Source of the DNA: an uncultured Alphaproteobacteria bacterium
Lineage (GTDB): Bacteria > Pseudomonadota > Alphaproteobacteria > SHVP01
Assembly (NCBI GenBank): GCA_938023835.1
Contig: CALJDF010000078.1
Span: 1 to 33,798, forward strand
Length of the DNA: 33,798 nt
Reading direction: 5' to 3'
The notes under the pieces are model-generated. The model was not told the origin of the DNA and made no database searches. It worked only from the letters and a program-made list of their open reading frames with translations. Shown in pieces: positions 1-9,741 of the stretch. The stretch's first letter is position 1. The number at the start of each line of letters is the position of its first letter. Both the position numbers and the translations under genes were made by a program.

Positions 1-115
1 GTCTGACTTTTGACTCGGTTTGAGGGCCAAGGTTAGTAATTGAGTTTCCACGTCCATATCCAAACCACTTTTATAACGTTTGGTATCAACGAATTTTAAT
101 CTTTTCAGCTTCACA
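1..115. other. AT-rich foreign segment at the left end, joined to trpA
   Basis: Roughly 38% of these bases are G or C by hand count, far below the rest of the window. All three plus frames hit stops early. On the minus strand one frame is open from about 120 to the window edge and reads as a lysine-rich peptide ([16 protein letters not shown] and onward), which may be an internal piece of a gene from an AT-rich organism. I do not recognise the family. TrpA homology begins abruptly at about base 118, so the join lies near 112-118. An assembly or amplification chimera is the likeliest reading; a real insertion is possible. Confidence 0.55.
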
Positions 116-117
116 CG

Positions 118-594
118 GATGCCGCCGCCGGCGTCGACGGCTTGATCGTCGTTGATCTTCCCCCCGAACATGACGACGAACTTTGCCTACCGGCATTGGC
201 CCGCGGCATCAGCTTTGTTCGCCTCGCGTCGCCAACAACCGACGACGACCGATTGCCGACAGTCCTCAGGAACGCCTCGGGGTTCGTCTACTATGTCTCG
301 ATTACCGGCACCACGGGCACCAAGAGTGCCGATGCCGTTAAGGTCGGACACGCGGTCGATCGATTGCGCCAACACACCGACCTCCCCATCGCGGTCGGCT
401 TCGGCATCCGGACGCCCGAACAGGCCGCCGCCATTGCGCGTACCGCCGATGCCGCTGTCGTCGGCTCGGCTATCGTCAGCACGGTTGAATCGAGCCTCGA
501 TCCCAACGGACGGGCGACCGCACGGACCGTGCCGGAAACGCTCGCTCTCGTTCGTGATCTTGCCGCTGGCGTTCGCAGCGCCCGTGACAAGTGA
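118..594 (+). CDS. trpA: Tryptophan synthase alpha chain, 3' part only
   Basis: TrpA cleaves indole-3-glycerol phosphate to indole and glyceraldehyde 3-phosphate in the cytoplasm and passes indole to TrpB. The readable part starts inside the TIM barrel at [17 protein letters not shown] and runs to the natural C-terminus. It keeps the [10 protein letters not shown] loop, VGFGI and the phosphate-binding VVGSAIV. About 115-120 N-terminal residues, including the catalytic Glu and Asp, are absent because the sequence upstream of base ~118 is unrelated and carries an in-frame TAA at 97-99. The ORF-track start (TTG at 142) is internal and not a true start. The trpA-accD-folC order is standard in Alphaproteobacteria. 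The gene is probably intact in the source genome and cut here by a chimeric join. Confidence 0.9.
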   Translation, partial: DAAAGVDGLIVVDLPPEHDDELCLPALARGISFVRLASPTTDDDRLPTVLRNASGFVYYVSITGTTGTKSADAVKVGHAVDRLRQHTDLPIAVGFGIRTPEQAAAIARTADAAVVGSAIVSTVESSLDPNGRATARTVPETLALVRDLAAGVRSARDK

Positions 595-628
595 CCGACC
601 GGTCGCAGAATGATAGATTGACTCGTCT

Positions 629-1540
629 ATGAACTGGCTCACTAATTTTGTCCGCCCCAAAATGCGGGCGTTCTCCCGCAAACGCGATGTCCCGGACAAT
701 CTGTGGTCCAAGTGCCCCAGCTGTGGCCAGATGCTGTTTCATCGCGACTTGCAGCAAAACCAGCACATTTGCCCGTCGTGCAACCATCACCTGAGAATTG
801 GCCCCGACGAACGGTTTGATGCCTTATTCGATAACCGCCAAGCGACGCGCATCGAACTGCCCCCTGTTCTGACCGACCCGCTGAAATTCCGCGACCAAAA
901 GCGCTACACCGACCGCCTCAAGGAAAGCCGCGCCAAAACCGGCGAGGACGAAGCGGTGGTCGTGGCGCATGGCATGATCGGCGGCCAGAAAGCGGTCATC
1001 GCGGTACAGAATTTCGCCTTCATGGGCGGCTCCATGGGGTTGGCGGCGGGTGAAGCGTTGATTGCGGCGGCACAACTCGCGGTGCTGCGAGAAGCCGCGT
1101 TGATCGTCTTTGCCGCAGCCGGCGGTGCCCGCATGCAAGAGGGCATTCTTTCCTTGATGCAAATGCCCCGCACGACCATCGCCGTCGAGATGGTGCGCGA
1201 AGCGCGTCTGCCCTACATCGTTGTCCTAACCGACCCGACGACAGGCGGCGTCACGGCGTCCTACGCGATGCTCGGCGACATTTCGATTGCCGAACCGGGC
1301 GCGCTTGTCGGTTTCGCGGGACCGCGGGTTATCGAAGAGACCATTCGCGAACAATTGCCCGAGGGATTCCAGCGCGCCGAATTCCTGCTGGAGCACGGCA
1401 TGATCGACATGGTGGTGCATCGTCACCAAATGCGCGACAAGCTAATGATGGTTCTCGACTTGCTCATGAACCCCAACCGCGCGGACGAACATTCGCCCGC
1501 GGCACCGGATACACTGGTCGAAGACACCAGCAACCCTTAA
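629..1540 (+). CDS. accD: Acetyl-CoA carboxylase carboxyltransferase subunit beta
   Basis: AccD pairs with AccA to form the carboxyltransferase that moves CO2 from biotin-BCCP to acetyl-CoA, giving malonyl-CoA for fatty-acid synthesis. The 303-residue length is normal. The N-terminal zinc ribbon is intact: Cys29 and Cys32 in KCPSCG, Cys48 and Cys51 in CPSCN. The carboxyltransferase core follows, with [12 protein letters not shown], the oxyanion segment [15 protein letters not shown], and [17 protein letters not shown]. The start [11 protein letters not shown] matches the usual family start. It lies 34 nt after trpA and 10 nt before folC, so the three genes are probably co-transcribed. No strong Shine-Dalgarno is visible before this ATG. 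Confidence 0.97.
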   Translation: MNWLTNFVRPKMRAFSRKRDVPDNLWSKCPSCGQMLFHRDLQQNQHICPSCNHHLRIGPDERFDALFDNRQATRIELPPVLTDPLKFRDQKRYTDRLKESRAKTGEDEAVVVAHGMIGGQKAVIAVQNFAFMGGSMGLAAGEALIAAAQLAVLREAALIVFAAAGGARMQEGILSLMQMPRTTIAVEMVREARLPYIVVLTDPTTGGVTASYAMLGDISIAEPGALVGFAGPRVIEETIREQLPEGFQRAEFLLEHGMIDMVVHRHQMRDKLMMVLDLLMNPNRADEHSPAAPDTLVEDTSNP

Positions 1541-1550
1541 GTCCGCCGAC

Positions 1551-2843
1551 TTGAAAATCGACGACTACCTGCAGCGCTTCACGCAGCTGTACCCCAAATC
1601 CATCGACCTGTCGCTTGAGCGAATCGGTCGTTTGTTGGATTGCTTGGGCAATCCCCAAAGGACGCTGCCGCCGGTGGTGCACGTCGCCGGCACCAACGGT
1701 AAGGGTTCGGTTGTGGCTTATTTGCGCGCCATCCTGACCCAAGCCGGGCGCCGAGCGCACTGCTATACCTCGCCCCATCTCGTGCGTTTCAATGAGCGCA
1801 TCCGCCTGCCCTCTGGGTTGATCACCGACGATGCGCTCGAAGGCCTTTTCGACGAATGCTTTGCCGCGAATGGCGACGACCCCATCACCTTCTTCGAGAT
1901 TACGACAGTCGCCGCACTCCTCGCGTTTTCTCGCGAGCCTGCCGACTACGTGCTCCTCGAGGTTGGCCTGGGCGGTCGGCTAGACACGACCAACGTCAGC
2001 GAAACCACAAAGCTCTCGGTCATTACGCCGATCTCCTACGACCACCAGCGGTTCCTCGGCGAGACGCTGACCAAAATTGCGCACGAGAAGGCCGGCATAT
2101 TTCGAGCGGGCGTCCGAGCGCTGATCGCCCCCCAGCCCGACGAGGCGACCGCTGCAATCATCGATGCTGCCGAGCAGGCGGGCACCCCGCTCGTCCTGCA
2201 CGGACGTGATTGGTCCCACGAGGGAGGCGCGCGCCCGTCGGCGACCATTGGCGAGACCCGCATGGACCTCGGCCCCGTCTCATTGCCCGGGGCACACCAG
2301 GAAACTAACGCCGCCGTTGCCGCCGTTGCGGCATACCTTCTGGAAGATACCGCGGTAGACCCGGCGGCAATTAAGCAGGGTATCGGCGCCGCATCCTGGC
2401 CAGCGCGACTGCAATGCCTTGGCCCCGGACCGTTGCGTGACCTGCTCCCGAAGAACGCCGAACTCTGGCTCGACGGCGGGCACAACGAGGCGGCGGCATC
2501 CGTCCAAGCCCAATGGTTGATCGAACGGGCCGCGGATAAGCGCACGGCCTACGCGGTTGTCGGCATGATGCAAACAAAAGATCCGGCCCGGTTTCTAACC
2601 AACCTTCGCGCGGGCACGGCCGAGATTTGGTGTGTGCCCATCCCCGGCGAAGACAAAGCGATCCCGCCAGCAGACCTCCTCGCACTCGCAAAAAAAGCAG
2701 GGTTCGCGGCACATGCCGCCGATAGCGTTGCCGACGCACTCACCCAAATCAGCCAGATTGGCGACCCCACACGGGTCTTGATCTGTGGATCGCTCTACCT
2801 CGCCGGCACTGTATTGCGGACCAACGGCGAAACGGTGACCTAA
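1551..2843 (+). CDS. folC: Bifunctional folylpolyglutamate/dihydrofolate synthase
   Basis: FolC adds glutamate to dihydropteroate to make dihydrofolate and then extends the glutamate tail of folates, using ATP. The 430-residue protein has the Mur-ligase-like fold marks: P-loop HVAGTNGKGSV, then YTSPHLVRFNERIR, the segment SYDHQRFLGETLTKIAHEKAG, and a C-terminal ligase domain with LDGGHNEAAA and VVGMMQTKDP. Translation appears to start at TTG (1551), only 10 nt after the accD stop; no ATG near the N-terminus offers a better start, and MKIDDYLQRFTQLYPK is a typical beginning. It is the last gene of the trpA-accD-folC run and ends directly before a terminator hairpin. Confidence 0.95.
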   Translation: MKIDDYLQRFTQLYPKSIDLSLERIGRLLDCLGNPQRTLPPVVHVAGTNGKGSVVAYLRAILTQAGRRAHCYTSPHLVRFNERIRLPSGLITDDALEGLFDECFAANGDDPITFFEITTVAALLAFSREPADYVLLEVGLGGRLDTTNVSETTKLSVITPISYDHQRFLGETLTKIAHEKAGIFRAGVRALIAPQPDEATAAIIDAAEQAGTPLVLHGRDWSHEGGARPSATIGETRMDLGPVSLPGAHQETNAAVAAVAAYLLEDTAVDPAAIKQGIGAASWPARLQCLGPGPLRDLLPKNAELWLDGGHNEAAASVQAQWLIERAADKRTAYAVVGMMQTKDPARFLTNLRAGTAEIWCVPIPGEDKAIPPADLLALAKKAGFAAHAADSVADALTQISQIGDPTRVLICGSLYLAGTVLRTNGETVT

Positions 2844-2850
2844 ACAAAAA

Positions 2851-2877
2851 AGGGCGGCGCAAGCGCTGCCCTCTCTT
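2851..2877. terminator. Hairpin terminator between convergent folC and trxA
   Basis: The sequence AGGGCGGCGC-AA-GCGCTGCCCT forms a near-perfect stem with one G-T pair and a tight loop. Read on the minus strand it is followed by six T residues, a strong intrinsic terminator for trxA. Read on the plus strand the trailing sequence is TCTCTT, a weaker tract that could still stop folC transcripts. It sits exactly between the two converging stop codons. Confidence 0.75.
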
Positions 2878-2892
2878 AACGATCAACCGAGA

Positions 2893-3213
2893 CTAAATCT
2901 CGGACTGAATCCACTCGACCAACTTGTTTTTGGGCAATGCCCCAACTTTGGTGGAGGCGACCTTGCCGTCCTTGAACAGCATCAAGGTCGGAATGCCCCG
3001 AATACCGAATTTCCCCGGCACCTGGGGGTTCTCGTCGATGTTCAGCTTGGCCACGGTGATCTGACCGGCCATCTCGTTGGAAATTTCTTCAAGTGCCGGC
3101 CCGATCTGTTTGCAGGGGCCGCACCACTCCGCCCAGTAATCGACAACCACCGGACCACTTGCGTTGATCACATCGCTTTCGAAAGAGGTGTCGGTGACTT
3201 TAGTTGTCGGCAT
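2893..3213 (-). CDS. trxA: Thioredoxin
   Basis: TrxA is the small cytoplasmic disulfide reductase recycled by thioredoxin reductase. The 106-residue protein carries the redox motif WCGPC at Cys31 and Cys34, the buried Asp25 of VVVDYWAEW, and the cis-proline segment GIRGIPTLMLF. The ORF track extends 35 residues further upstream, but that part has no thioredoxin homology and overlaps addA; the ATG at 3213, opening MPTTKVTDTSFESDV, fits the family start and has AAGGA upstream. The gene lies 76 nt below addA in the same direction, so it may share that operon or have its own promoter in the gap. It ends just before the shared terminator. Confidence 0.96.
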   Translation of the reverse strand: MPTTKVTDTSFESDVINASGPVVVDYWAEWCGPCKQIGPALEEISNEMAGQITVAKLNIDENPQVPGKFGIRGIPTLMLFKDGKVASTKVGALPKNKLVEWIQSEI

Positions 3214-3289
3214 GGGAGAAATCCTTGGCTGGAGAATGGGTGTGCCACGACGGGCTTGTCTTAAACTGTAGGTACGCCCCGAGAGAGGG

Positions 3290-6200
3290 TCAAGGCACGT
3301 CTCGCTGCAGCAGGGCATCTGGGATCGACATTAACTGCGGCCCGTCCGTCCACAGCAGCGCGCTCCGGATTTCGTGAGTCGGGAAAACCTGTGACAGCAC
3401 CGCGCCATACATCGCCATTTGGCGAATATACCCGGCCGGAATGTCCTCGGCGGTCTCGGGCGGGTCGCGATTGGTCTTGAAATCGACAATCAAGACCGCG
3501 TTATCGGTCACCACCAATCGGTCGACCTGGCCGGAGACGACGGTGTCCCCGACGACGCCAGCGACGGGCGCCTCGGCGAGCGATCCTGCGGCAAAGACCT
3601 CAGCGAATTCCGGGTCGGCAAGCACGGCGACGGTTTCGTCGACGATTTGCTGTTGTTGCGCGGCGTCAAAACCAAAGCCGGATTGGCCGACGAACGCCTT
3701 GGCGACCGCAGCATGACGGTCGCCCGGCACATCGGGTAAGAACTGAAGCAAGCGGTGGATGACATTGCCACGGCGGAAACGCAGGGAATCGTCGTCGCGC
3801 GGTGAGCGAACGGTCTGCTCGTCCCCGCTCGGGCGCGACGGCGACAAGGGGCGCGGTGGAAACGGTTCCTGGGGCGATCGCTGCGTGACCCACGCCGGGA
3901 GCGGCACCGTCTCAAACGGCAGATCTTGCTGCTCCGGTGCGGCGGCAACAACGACCGATTGCGTCCCTTCGTAGCGCCAACCCGGCTGTGGGTCGACGTC
4001 ATCTCCGAAATCGAGATCGACCGGTGTGCCGAGTTCCTCGGCTGCCGCCAACATCATGTCGTACCAGCAGCCGGTCGCACGGCGGTTTCGCGTCTCCCAA
4101 CCGCAGGCGTACAGGCGATCCTCGGCGCGCGTCATCGCGACATAAAGCAGTCGCCGGTATTCGCGGTCACGATCTTGCCGGGTCCGCTCCCGCGCGCTGC
4201 GGGATTGGGCGTCATCGGCGTCCTTGCGCGCCGGCCAAAGCAGCAAGGCCTCATCCGTATCGTCGGTCCAGAAGAACGGGCTTTCTTCGAGGGGCAGCGT
4301 ACAGGTGTCCGGGAGAATCACAACGGGTGCCTGTAGTCCTTTGGCACCATGCACCGTCATGACGCGCACCTGGCTGCGCGCCTGTTCGAGATCGCGTTTG
4401 ACCTCGGCCTCGTCCACCTCGATCCAGCGCAGGAACCCCTCGAGCGAGGGCGTGTGATCGCGCTCAAAGGCCAGCGCCCGGGACATGAACTCGTCCATCG
4501 GGTCTTCGGCCTCGCGGCCCAGACGCGCCAACAGCTTTCCTCGACCGCCTGACCCGAACACCGCGGCGTAGAAATCGTACGGTGTTACGTGATCGGCAAG
4601 GTTCATCACGTGGCGCAAGAACTGGTAAACCGCCCCAAAACGCGGTTCATCCTCGCTGCGCGCCTGCAACGCCGCCCACAACGACGCGTCCCTCCGCGAC
4701 GCCGCAAGGTCGAACAACAGCGTGTCATCGAAACCGCAGAGCGGGCCTTTCAAGACCGCCGCGAGCGTTAGATCGTCTTCGGGTAAAAGAACGAACCGTC
4801 CCAGTGCCAAGAGATCCTCAATCACCAATTGCTTGGTTAGGACCATGCGGTCAGCGCCGGCGACCGGGACGCCTTCTTTCTTGAGCGCCAGGACCATTTC
4901 TTCGAAAAACAGACCGCGGCGACGGACCAAAATCATAATGTCTTCGGGCCGAACGGCGCGGTTGCGGGCGACAAGAATCTCGCCCTCCTCAATCCACGTC
5001 TTGATCCGCCGAGCGATGCGAATAGCGAGCTTGGCCTCAGCGCTGGATGCCAAGACCTGATGGAGCGGCGCATCCCAGGGCACCTTCTGCGGCTCGGTGG
5101 CAGAGATCGTGGGCCAAACCTCGACCATCCCCCCAAATCCTTCGCGAAACGCCGTGTGGGGATGCCATTCGTCCTCAAAGGTGACCCCCTCACGCACCGC
5201 TTCATCGCGAAATACGCGGTCGACGAACTCGAGTACAACAGGCACCGAGCGATACGAGGTAAGAAGCGGCACCTCTTGCCAGCCCGTTCCTGCGCCAGCT
5301 GCATGTTTCTCGAACAAATGCCGCATTTCTTCAAAGGCTTTGGGGTCGGCGCCCTGAAAGCTGTAGATCGATTGTTTTTCGTCGCCGACCACGAACACGG
5401 TTCGCAAAGCGTCGCGGGCACCGACGCCGGCAAAGAACTCTTCGGCCAGCGCAAAGATCACCTCCCACTGCTCAGGGATCGTGTCTTGCGCCTCATCGAC
5501 CAGAATATGATCGATACCGCCGTCCAGCTTGAACAGCACCCACGGTGTGATCGCACTCTGCGCCAACAGGGCCCGGGCACGCAGGATGAGGTCGTCATAG
5601 TCCAACGCGTTGCGGGCGCGCTTAGCCTCCTGGTAGCGCTTGAGAATGGCATCGCCAAGCTCCAACAACGCAGCGGTGCCGATCGCGACGTTGACCGCCT
5701 TACAGCGCGCCGACACGGCCAGAATGCGCTCGGCCTCTTTCTTCAAGATGTCCTCGGCGTCGGTCATCCGCTCCCGCGAAGCTTTGGTGATCAGCGTCTT
5801 GCGGATCGATCCGTCCTTCGTAAGGTAGGCGCTAACGTAAGCGTCAAACCCATCAACCCGTTCGGCGAGCGGAGCGCGAAGCCATGCCGCCAAGATGCCC
5901 CCCCTCGTAACGTCCGTCTTGGATCCTTGAAGCAAGACATCGGCAGTAGCGCGCAAGCCGGGTTCGTTGAACCCGCCGTCGCACGCCGCCGCAATGACGC
6001 TGTCCTCGCTCTCGTTCGAATCAACATCAAGCTTGTCGAAGCCCGCGGCCACCAAGTTTTCAATGCCGCGGTGGCGAGAGATCAGCCGGTCGATCCGACC
6101 GCGCTCACCAACCAAGCGATTGACCACATCTAAGAACCGAAGCTCGCCAATTCGGTCGCTAATGGTGGTTAGCGCATTGCCTAGCCCTTCTTCATCGTCG

Positions 6201-6715
6201 GCTTCGAGCAAGATCCCATCGCGCGCGCCCGCGAGCAGATCGAGCGATTGACGCTCGTCGAGCACCTCGAAGTTCGGGGGCTGGCCCGCCTCGAGCGGGA
6301 ACCGTGCAAGGAGCGATTCGCAAAACCCGTGAATAGTCTGAATGCGCAGACCGCCGGGCGTTTCCAGAACACGCGCGAATAAGCGGCGCGCCCGATCGCG
6401 CTGCGCGTCGTCGACCGGCGCGCCCATCGTTTCTTGCAAAGTCGCAGAAAGGTCTTGGTCGCTTTGCACCGCCCAGCACCCAAGTTCGCGGAACAGACGA
6501 TCCGACATCTCGGCCGCCGCTGCTTTTGTGAAGGTCAAACACAACAGCCGGTGCGGCGCGACGCCTTCAAGCAAAAGCCGCAGCAGGCGATCGACAAGGA
6601 CGCTCGTCTTGCCCGAGCCGGCCGAGGCCGCGACCCAGACATTCTGCGAAGGATTTCCGGCGGCGAATTGCGCCGCGCTCTTCTTAGGGAGAACTGATGT
6701 CGGGACCGCCGTCAT
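3290..6715 (-). CDS. addA: Double-strand break repair helicase-nuclease AddA
   Basis: AddA is the UvrD-like helicase and nuclease subunit of AddAB, which resects double-strand DNA ends for RecA loading, the counterpart of RecBCD. The 1141 residues show the superfamily 1 motifs in order: Walker A AASAGSGKT (Lys36), LTFTKAAAAEM, Walker B LVDEAQDT, VVGDEKQSIYSFQGADP, LLTSYRSVP, VMTVHGAKGLQAPVVILPD, and LLYVAMTRAEDRLY. The C-terminal PD-(D/E)XK nuclease is visible as GQVDRLVV, then LIVDFKTNRDPP and YIRQMAMYGAVL. The length is typical for alphaproteobacterial AddA. Its ATG overlaps the addB stop as ATGA, so translation is coupled. All core motifs look intact. Confidence 0.97.
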   Translation of the reverse strand: MTAVPTSVLPKKSAAQFAAGNPSQNVWVAASAGSGKTSVLVDRLLRLLLEGVAPHRLLCLTFTKAAAAEMSDRLFRELGCWAVQSDQDLSATLQETMGAPVDDAQRDRARRLFARVLETPGGLRIQTIHGFCESLLARFPLEAGQPPNFEVLDERQSLDLLAGARDGILLEADDEEGLGNALTTISDRIGELRFLDVVNRLVGERGRIDRLISRHRGIENLVAAGFDKLDVDSNESEDSVIAAACDGGFNEPGLRATADVLLQGSKTDVTRGGILAAWLRAPLAERVDGFDAYVSAYLTKDGSIRKTLITKASRERMTDAEDILKKEAERILAVSARCKAVNVAIGTAALLELGDAILKRYQEAKRARNALDYDDLILRARALLAQSAITPWVLFKLDGGIDHILVDEAQDTIPEQWEVIFALAEEFFAGVGARDALRTVFVVGDEKQSIYSFQGADPKAFEEMRHLFEKHAAGAGTGWQEVPLLTSYRSVPVVLEFVDRVFRDEAVREGVTFEDEWHPHTAFREGFGGMVEVWPTISATEPQKVPWDAPLHQVLASSAEAKLAIRIARRIKTWIEEGEILVARNRAVRPEDIMILVRRRGLFFEEMVLALKKEGVPVAGADRMVLTKQLVIEDLLALGRFVLLPEDDLTLAAVLKGPLCGFDDTLLFDLAASRRDASLWAALQARSEDEPRFGAVYQFLRHVMNLADHVTPYDFYAAVFGSGGRGKLLARLGREAEDPMDEFMSRALAFERDHTPSLEGFLRWIEVDEAEVKRDLEQARSQVRVMTVHGAKGLQAPVVILPDTCTLPLEESPFFWTDDTDEALLLWPARKDADDAQSRSARERTRQDRDREYRRLLYVAMTRAEDRLYACGWETRNRRATGCWYDMMLAAAEELGTPVDLDFGDDVDPQPGWRYEGTQSVVVAAAPEQQDLPFETVPLPAWVTQRSPQEPFPPRPLSPSRPSGDEQTVRSPRDDDSLRFRRGNVIHRLLQFLPDVPGDRHAAVAKAFVGQSGFGFDAAQQQQIVDETVAVLADPEFAEVFAAGSLAEAPVAGVVGDTVVSGQVDRLVVTDNAVLIVDFKTNRDPPETAEDIPAGYIRQMAMYGAVLSQVFPTHEIRSALLWTDGPQLMSIPDALLQRDVP

Positions 6716-9700
6716 CCCTCAGCCTCGCCTTCGGCGGCCCATTCCTTGAACCGGGCCAAATGTTCGTAGTCGTCGAACCGTGGCTCGGCGAACGGGCGCG
6801 GCCGACAGAGATAGGGCGCATCGGCATTGTCGAACGCGACCACAATCGCCTCAATGCCTTTGCGCGCTTCGGCAATCAGATCCGCCATGTCGCCTTCGTC
6901 TTTATCGAGCCGGATCGGATGGAGCTTGCCCGGCGCTGCCCCACCCAACTTCCAATAAGCGAGTTCTGAAACCGGGGCCGCGACAACGCCCTCAAAGCCG
7001 CCAGCCTCGACGATGACGGCCTCGACCGGCAATTGCGGGCTCAGCCCGAGTTTGACGTCCTCTTGGCGCGGGACCGCACCTGTCTTGTAGTCGATCACCG
7101 AGAATGTTCCGTCGGGCAGTCGGTCGATTCGGTCGGCCTTTGCCGAAATGGTCACCGGGCCACCCGGCCCGTCGAACGTCCAGCTGCCCTTCGCCTCATT
7201 CGCCACGGTTTTGGTTGTTTCCCGCCGGGCGCGCTCGAAGTCGACAAACCAATCCGCGATCTGCTCGAACCACGGCCACCAAAACGCCGCCACGATTGGT
7301 TCGTCCAAGGTGTCGCCAAAAGCTTTCTTGCCGAGTTCGTGGAGGATTTCGACGGGGTTTTCCGGCAAGGCGTCGGGATGCGCCGTCACAAACGCATCCA
7401 GGGCTTCGTGAATGAACGAACCACGGTCGGCCGCCCCCGGCGCCGCGTCGATTGGGTCGAGCGGCCGCAAGCGAAGGATCTTCTTGGCAAAATAGCCGTA
7501 GGGATTGCGCACCAGCAATTCGATATCGGTGGCCGAAAACGTCCGCGGTCGGGCCGCGACCGGCGGGGAGAATGCCGGCGGGGCGACCGGACGCGCCTCG
7601 CCATCCCAATCCAAGCGATGCATCCAACCGACATAGCGCGCCGCCCGCGCGGCTTCGGCCTCTTGGGGTGGTCCGACCAACGTCTCCAGTCGCAAAAGCC
7701 ATCGCGATGCAACCGTTGGCGTCCCGTCCACCTTGAGCGCCCGCGTCAAGACAACTTCGGGCGCCGCCGCGCTTTGGACAAAGTCATGCGCCGACAACCC
7801 GATACGCCGTTCAGGCAACGGCAACCCGAAACGCTGCCGCATCGGACGGCTAAGCCAGGGGTCGGTTTCACTTTCCGGCGGCCATTTCCCCTCATTGAGA
7901 CCACCGAGAACCAAAAGATCGGCCTGCTGTAGCCGCGCCTCAAGCGGGCCCCAAATTGCAAGCCGGGGATGCCCGCTAAAGCGCGGCCGCACCACGCGGT
8001 CGGCCATCATGGCCTCGACCAGGTCCGGGTAGTCGGCGCCGCGAATGCGGGGCAGTCCGGCAACGCCATCGAGTACATCGCGGAAGAGATCGGACAGCGC
8101 CTCGCCGGCATCGCCCTGCCACAAACGCGCCGCGCCGGTTTCGGCATCACTCGCGGCAAGCGCCTCGGCAAATCCTAAATGCGCATCGATCAGGTCCGTC
8201 AACGTTGCGGCCCGTTGACGCAGCACAGCAATCAAAGGTTTGGCCGCCGCTTCGATACCGCGAAGCCACGCCTTCAGCGAAGCAACACCTTCATCACGGC
8301 CCAACGCAATTTGCAAATCCTTGAACCCGCTGCCCGGACGAGGTCCACGTAGAATGGCAAGTTCCAGTTGGCGAACCCGCGCGCGAAACCGTCCCGGCGC
8401 GTCGCCGCCGGCAGCCAGCGGATGTTTGAGCGCCGCGAGCAAGGGAACCGGCGTAAGATCGTCGGCAATCATCCGCAAGATGAGCCGGACGAACGCACCC
8501 GGCGCGGTCTGTCCCAACGGCACCCCACCCGAATCGTCGACGGTAACGTCCCAGCGCTGCAATTCGGCGGCGACCCGGCGCGCCAGGGCGCGATCCGCCG
8601 TCACGAGGGCGGCCGTTTTGCCGGGGGTCTCGAGCGCCTCGCGCAGCACCAGTGCGATAACTCCGGCTTCTTCACGCGGCCCTGGGCTCTCGATCCGAGT
8701 GAGTCCCCGCAACGCGCCATCGGATACCACGCGGGTTCGATGCCATTGATCGGTCGACTCGGCGGGCCGCATGACTTCGGAAAGCAAATGAACCCGCGGC
8801 TCAATCGGACCGCTGGTCATGCCGTCCCATTCGGCAACGTCCGCGCGGTCCACGTCCATGCGCTCGAGCAGTTGCTTCATGCCGAATTGCGGATGAGTCT
8901 GCTCGATCATTAGCCACGCTGCGTCGTCGAGATGTCGATCAAGGCCGGGCAGAACGACGTGCCCCTGCGGCAGCGTCCCAACAACGCCAAGCAACCGCGC
9001 GGTCGCCGGCACGCTACCTGTCGAGCCCGCTGCAATGATGGGGTCGCCCGGCGGCGTTCGGCGCCAATGGTCGGCGAGACCATCCAACAACCGGTTGCGG
9101 TAAGTCGGCGGATCAACATAACCCTGTGTCGCCAACACCGTCGGCCACTCTTGTGTCACAATCCGAAGGAACTCGAGGGTTTTTTGCCAATGATGGGCAA
9201 GGTCGTCGGGCACCAAGCCGCGCAATCCGTCGAACGACAGATCTTCGGTATGAACTTGGTCGATAAGGCGCGCGAGTTCGCGGGCAAGGTGGGCCGCGTG
9301 ACCGGGCTCACGGGGTGCCGCACCGTAGCGGTGGCTCCACGACATGATGATCCGTGTGAGCAGCAACTGGCGCAGGACGCCAGGCACGGCGGGCGGGATC
9401 GCCGTCACGCCGCCGACCTCGCCACCAAGCGCCTCGGCAATCAGCGAATCGAGCGCCAGTTCTTCGACGTCGACATCGCCAATCGGGCGGATGTGCGGCA
9501 AGAGCATGGGCCGCCCGCCGCTTTGGCGTAGGAATGCATCGTGCAGCGCGCGAACGGCGCGCCGCGTCGGTACCAGCACCCGTACCCGGCTGAGGCCCGG
9601 GGTCTCGCCGTACCGAGCGATCAGACCGGCAGCAAGAGAATCGACAAATGGCACGCCCGCCGGAATGGTCGATACGCGCGCTGATACTGACGGCGCGCCT

Positions 9701-9741
9701 GCAGCCTCACCGAATAAGTCTCCCTGAACGTCGCGTGCCAC
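6712..9741 (-). CDS. addB: Double-strand break repair protein AddB
   Basis: AddB is the second subunit of the AddAB helicase-nuclease; it has an inactivated helicase-like fold and a C-terminal nuclease domain. The 1009 residues have the family pattern: an N-terminal RVRVLVPTRRAVRALHDAFL segment, LLVLGGLNEGKWP in the middle, and near the end a PD-(D/E)XK nuclease with ISAKADRIDRL and FSVIDYKTGAVP. I see no clustered cysteines of the kind that bind the Fe-S centre in Bacillus AddB, which agrees with the alphaproteobacterial type. Translation starts at GTG (9741), immediately after the TGA of the murU-like gene, and ends overlapping addA by 4 nt. Confidence 0.93.
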   Translation of the reverse strand: MARDVQGDLFGEAAGAPSVSARVSTIPAGVPFVDSLAAGLIARYGETPGLSRVRVLVPTRRAVRALHDAFLRQSGGRPMLLPHIRPIGDVDVEELALDSLIAEALGGEVGGVTAIPPAVPGVLRQLLLTRIIMSWSHRYGAAPREPGHAAHLARELARLIDQVHTEDLSFDGLRGLVPDDLAHHWQKTLEFLRIVTQEWPTVLATQGYVDPPTYRNRLLDGLADHWRRTPPGDPIIAAGSTGSVPATARLLGVVGTLPQGHVVLPGLDRHLDDAAWLMIEQTHPQFGMKQLLERMDVDRADVAEWDGMTSGPIEPRVHLLSEVMRPAESTDQWHRTRVVSDGALRGLTRIESPGPREEAGVIALVLREALETPGKTAALVTADRALARRVAAELQRWDVTVDDSGGVPLGQTAPGAFVRLILRMIADDLTPVPLLAALKHPLAAGGDAPGRFRARVRQLELAILRGPRPGSGFKDLQIALGRDEGVASLKAWLRGIEAAAKPLIAVLRQRAATLTDLIDAHLGFAEALAASDAETGAARLWQGDAGEALSDLFRDVLDGVAGLPRIRGADYPDLVEAMMADRVVRPRFSGHPRLAIWGPLEARLQQADLLVLGGLNEGKWPPESETDPWLSRPMRQRFGLPLPERRIGLSAHDFVQSAAAPEVVLTRALKVDGTPTVASRWLLRLETLVGPPQEAEAARAARYVGWMHRLDWDGEARPVAPPAFSPPVAARPRTFSATDIELLVRNPYGYFAKKILRLRPLDPIDAAPGAADRGSFIHEALDAFVTAHPDALPENPVEILHELGKKAFGDTLDEPIVAAFWWPWFEQIADWFVDFERARRETTKTVANEAKGSWTFDGPGGPVTISAKADRIDRLPDGTFSVIDYKTGAVPRQEDVKLGLSPQLPVEAVIVEAGGFEGVVAAPVSELAYWKLGGAAPGKLHPIRLDKDEGDMADLIAEARKGIEAIVVAFDNADAPYLCRPRPFAEPRFDDYEHLARFKEWAAEGEAEG

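Noticed and set aside
5060-6133. 357-codon plus-strand frame inside addA
   Set aside because: Lies wholly antisense to conserved helicase motifs of addA; composition is that of a shadow frame.
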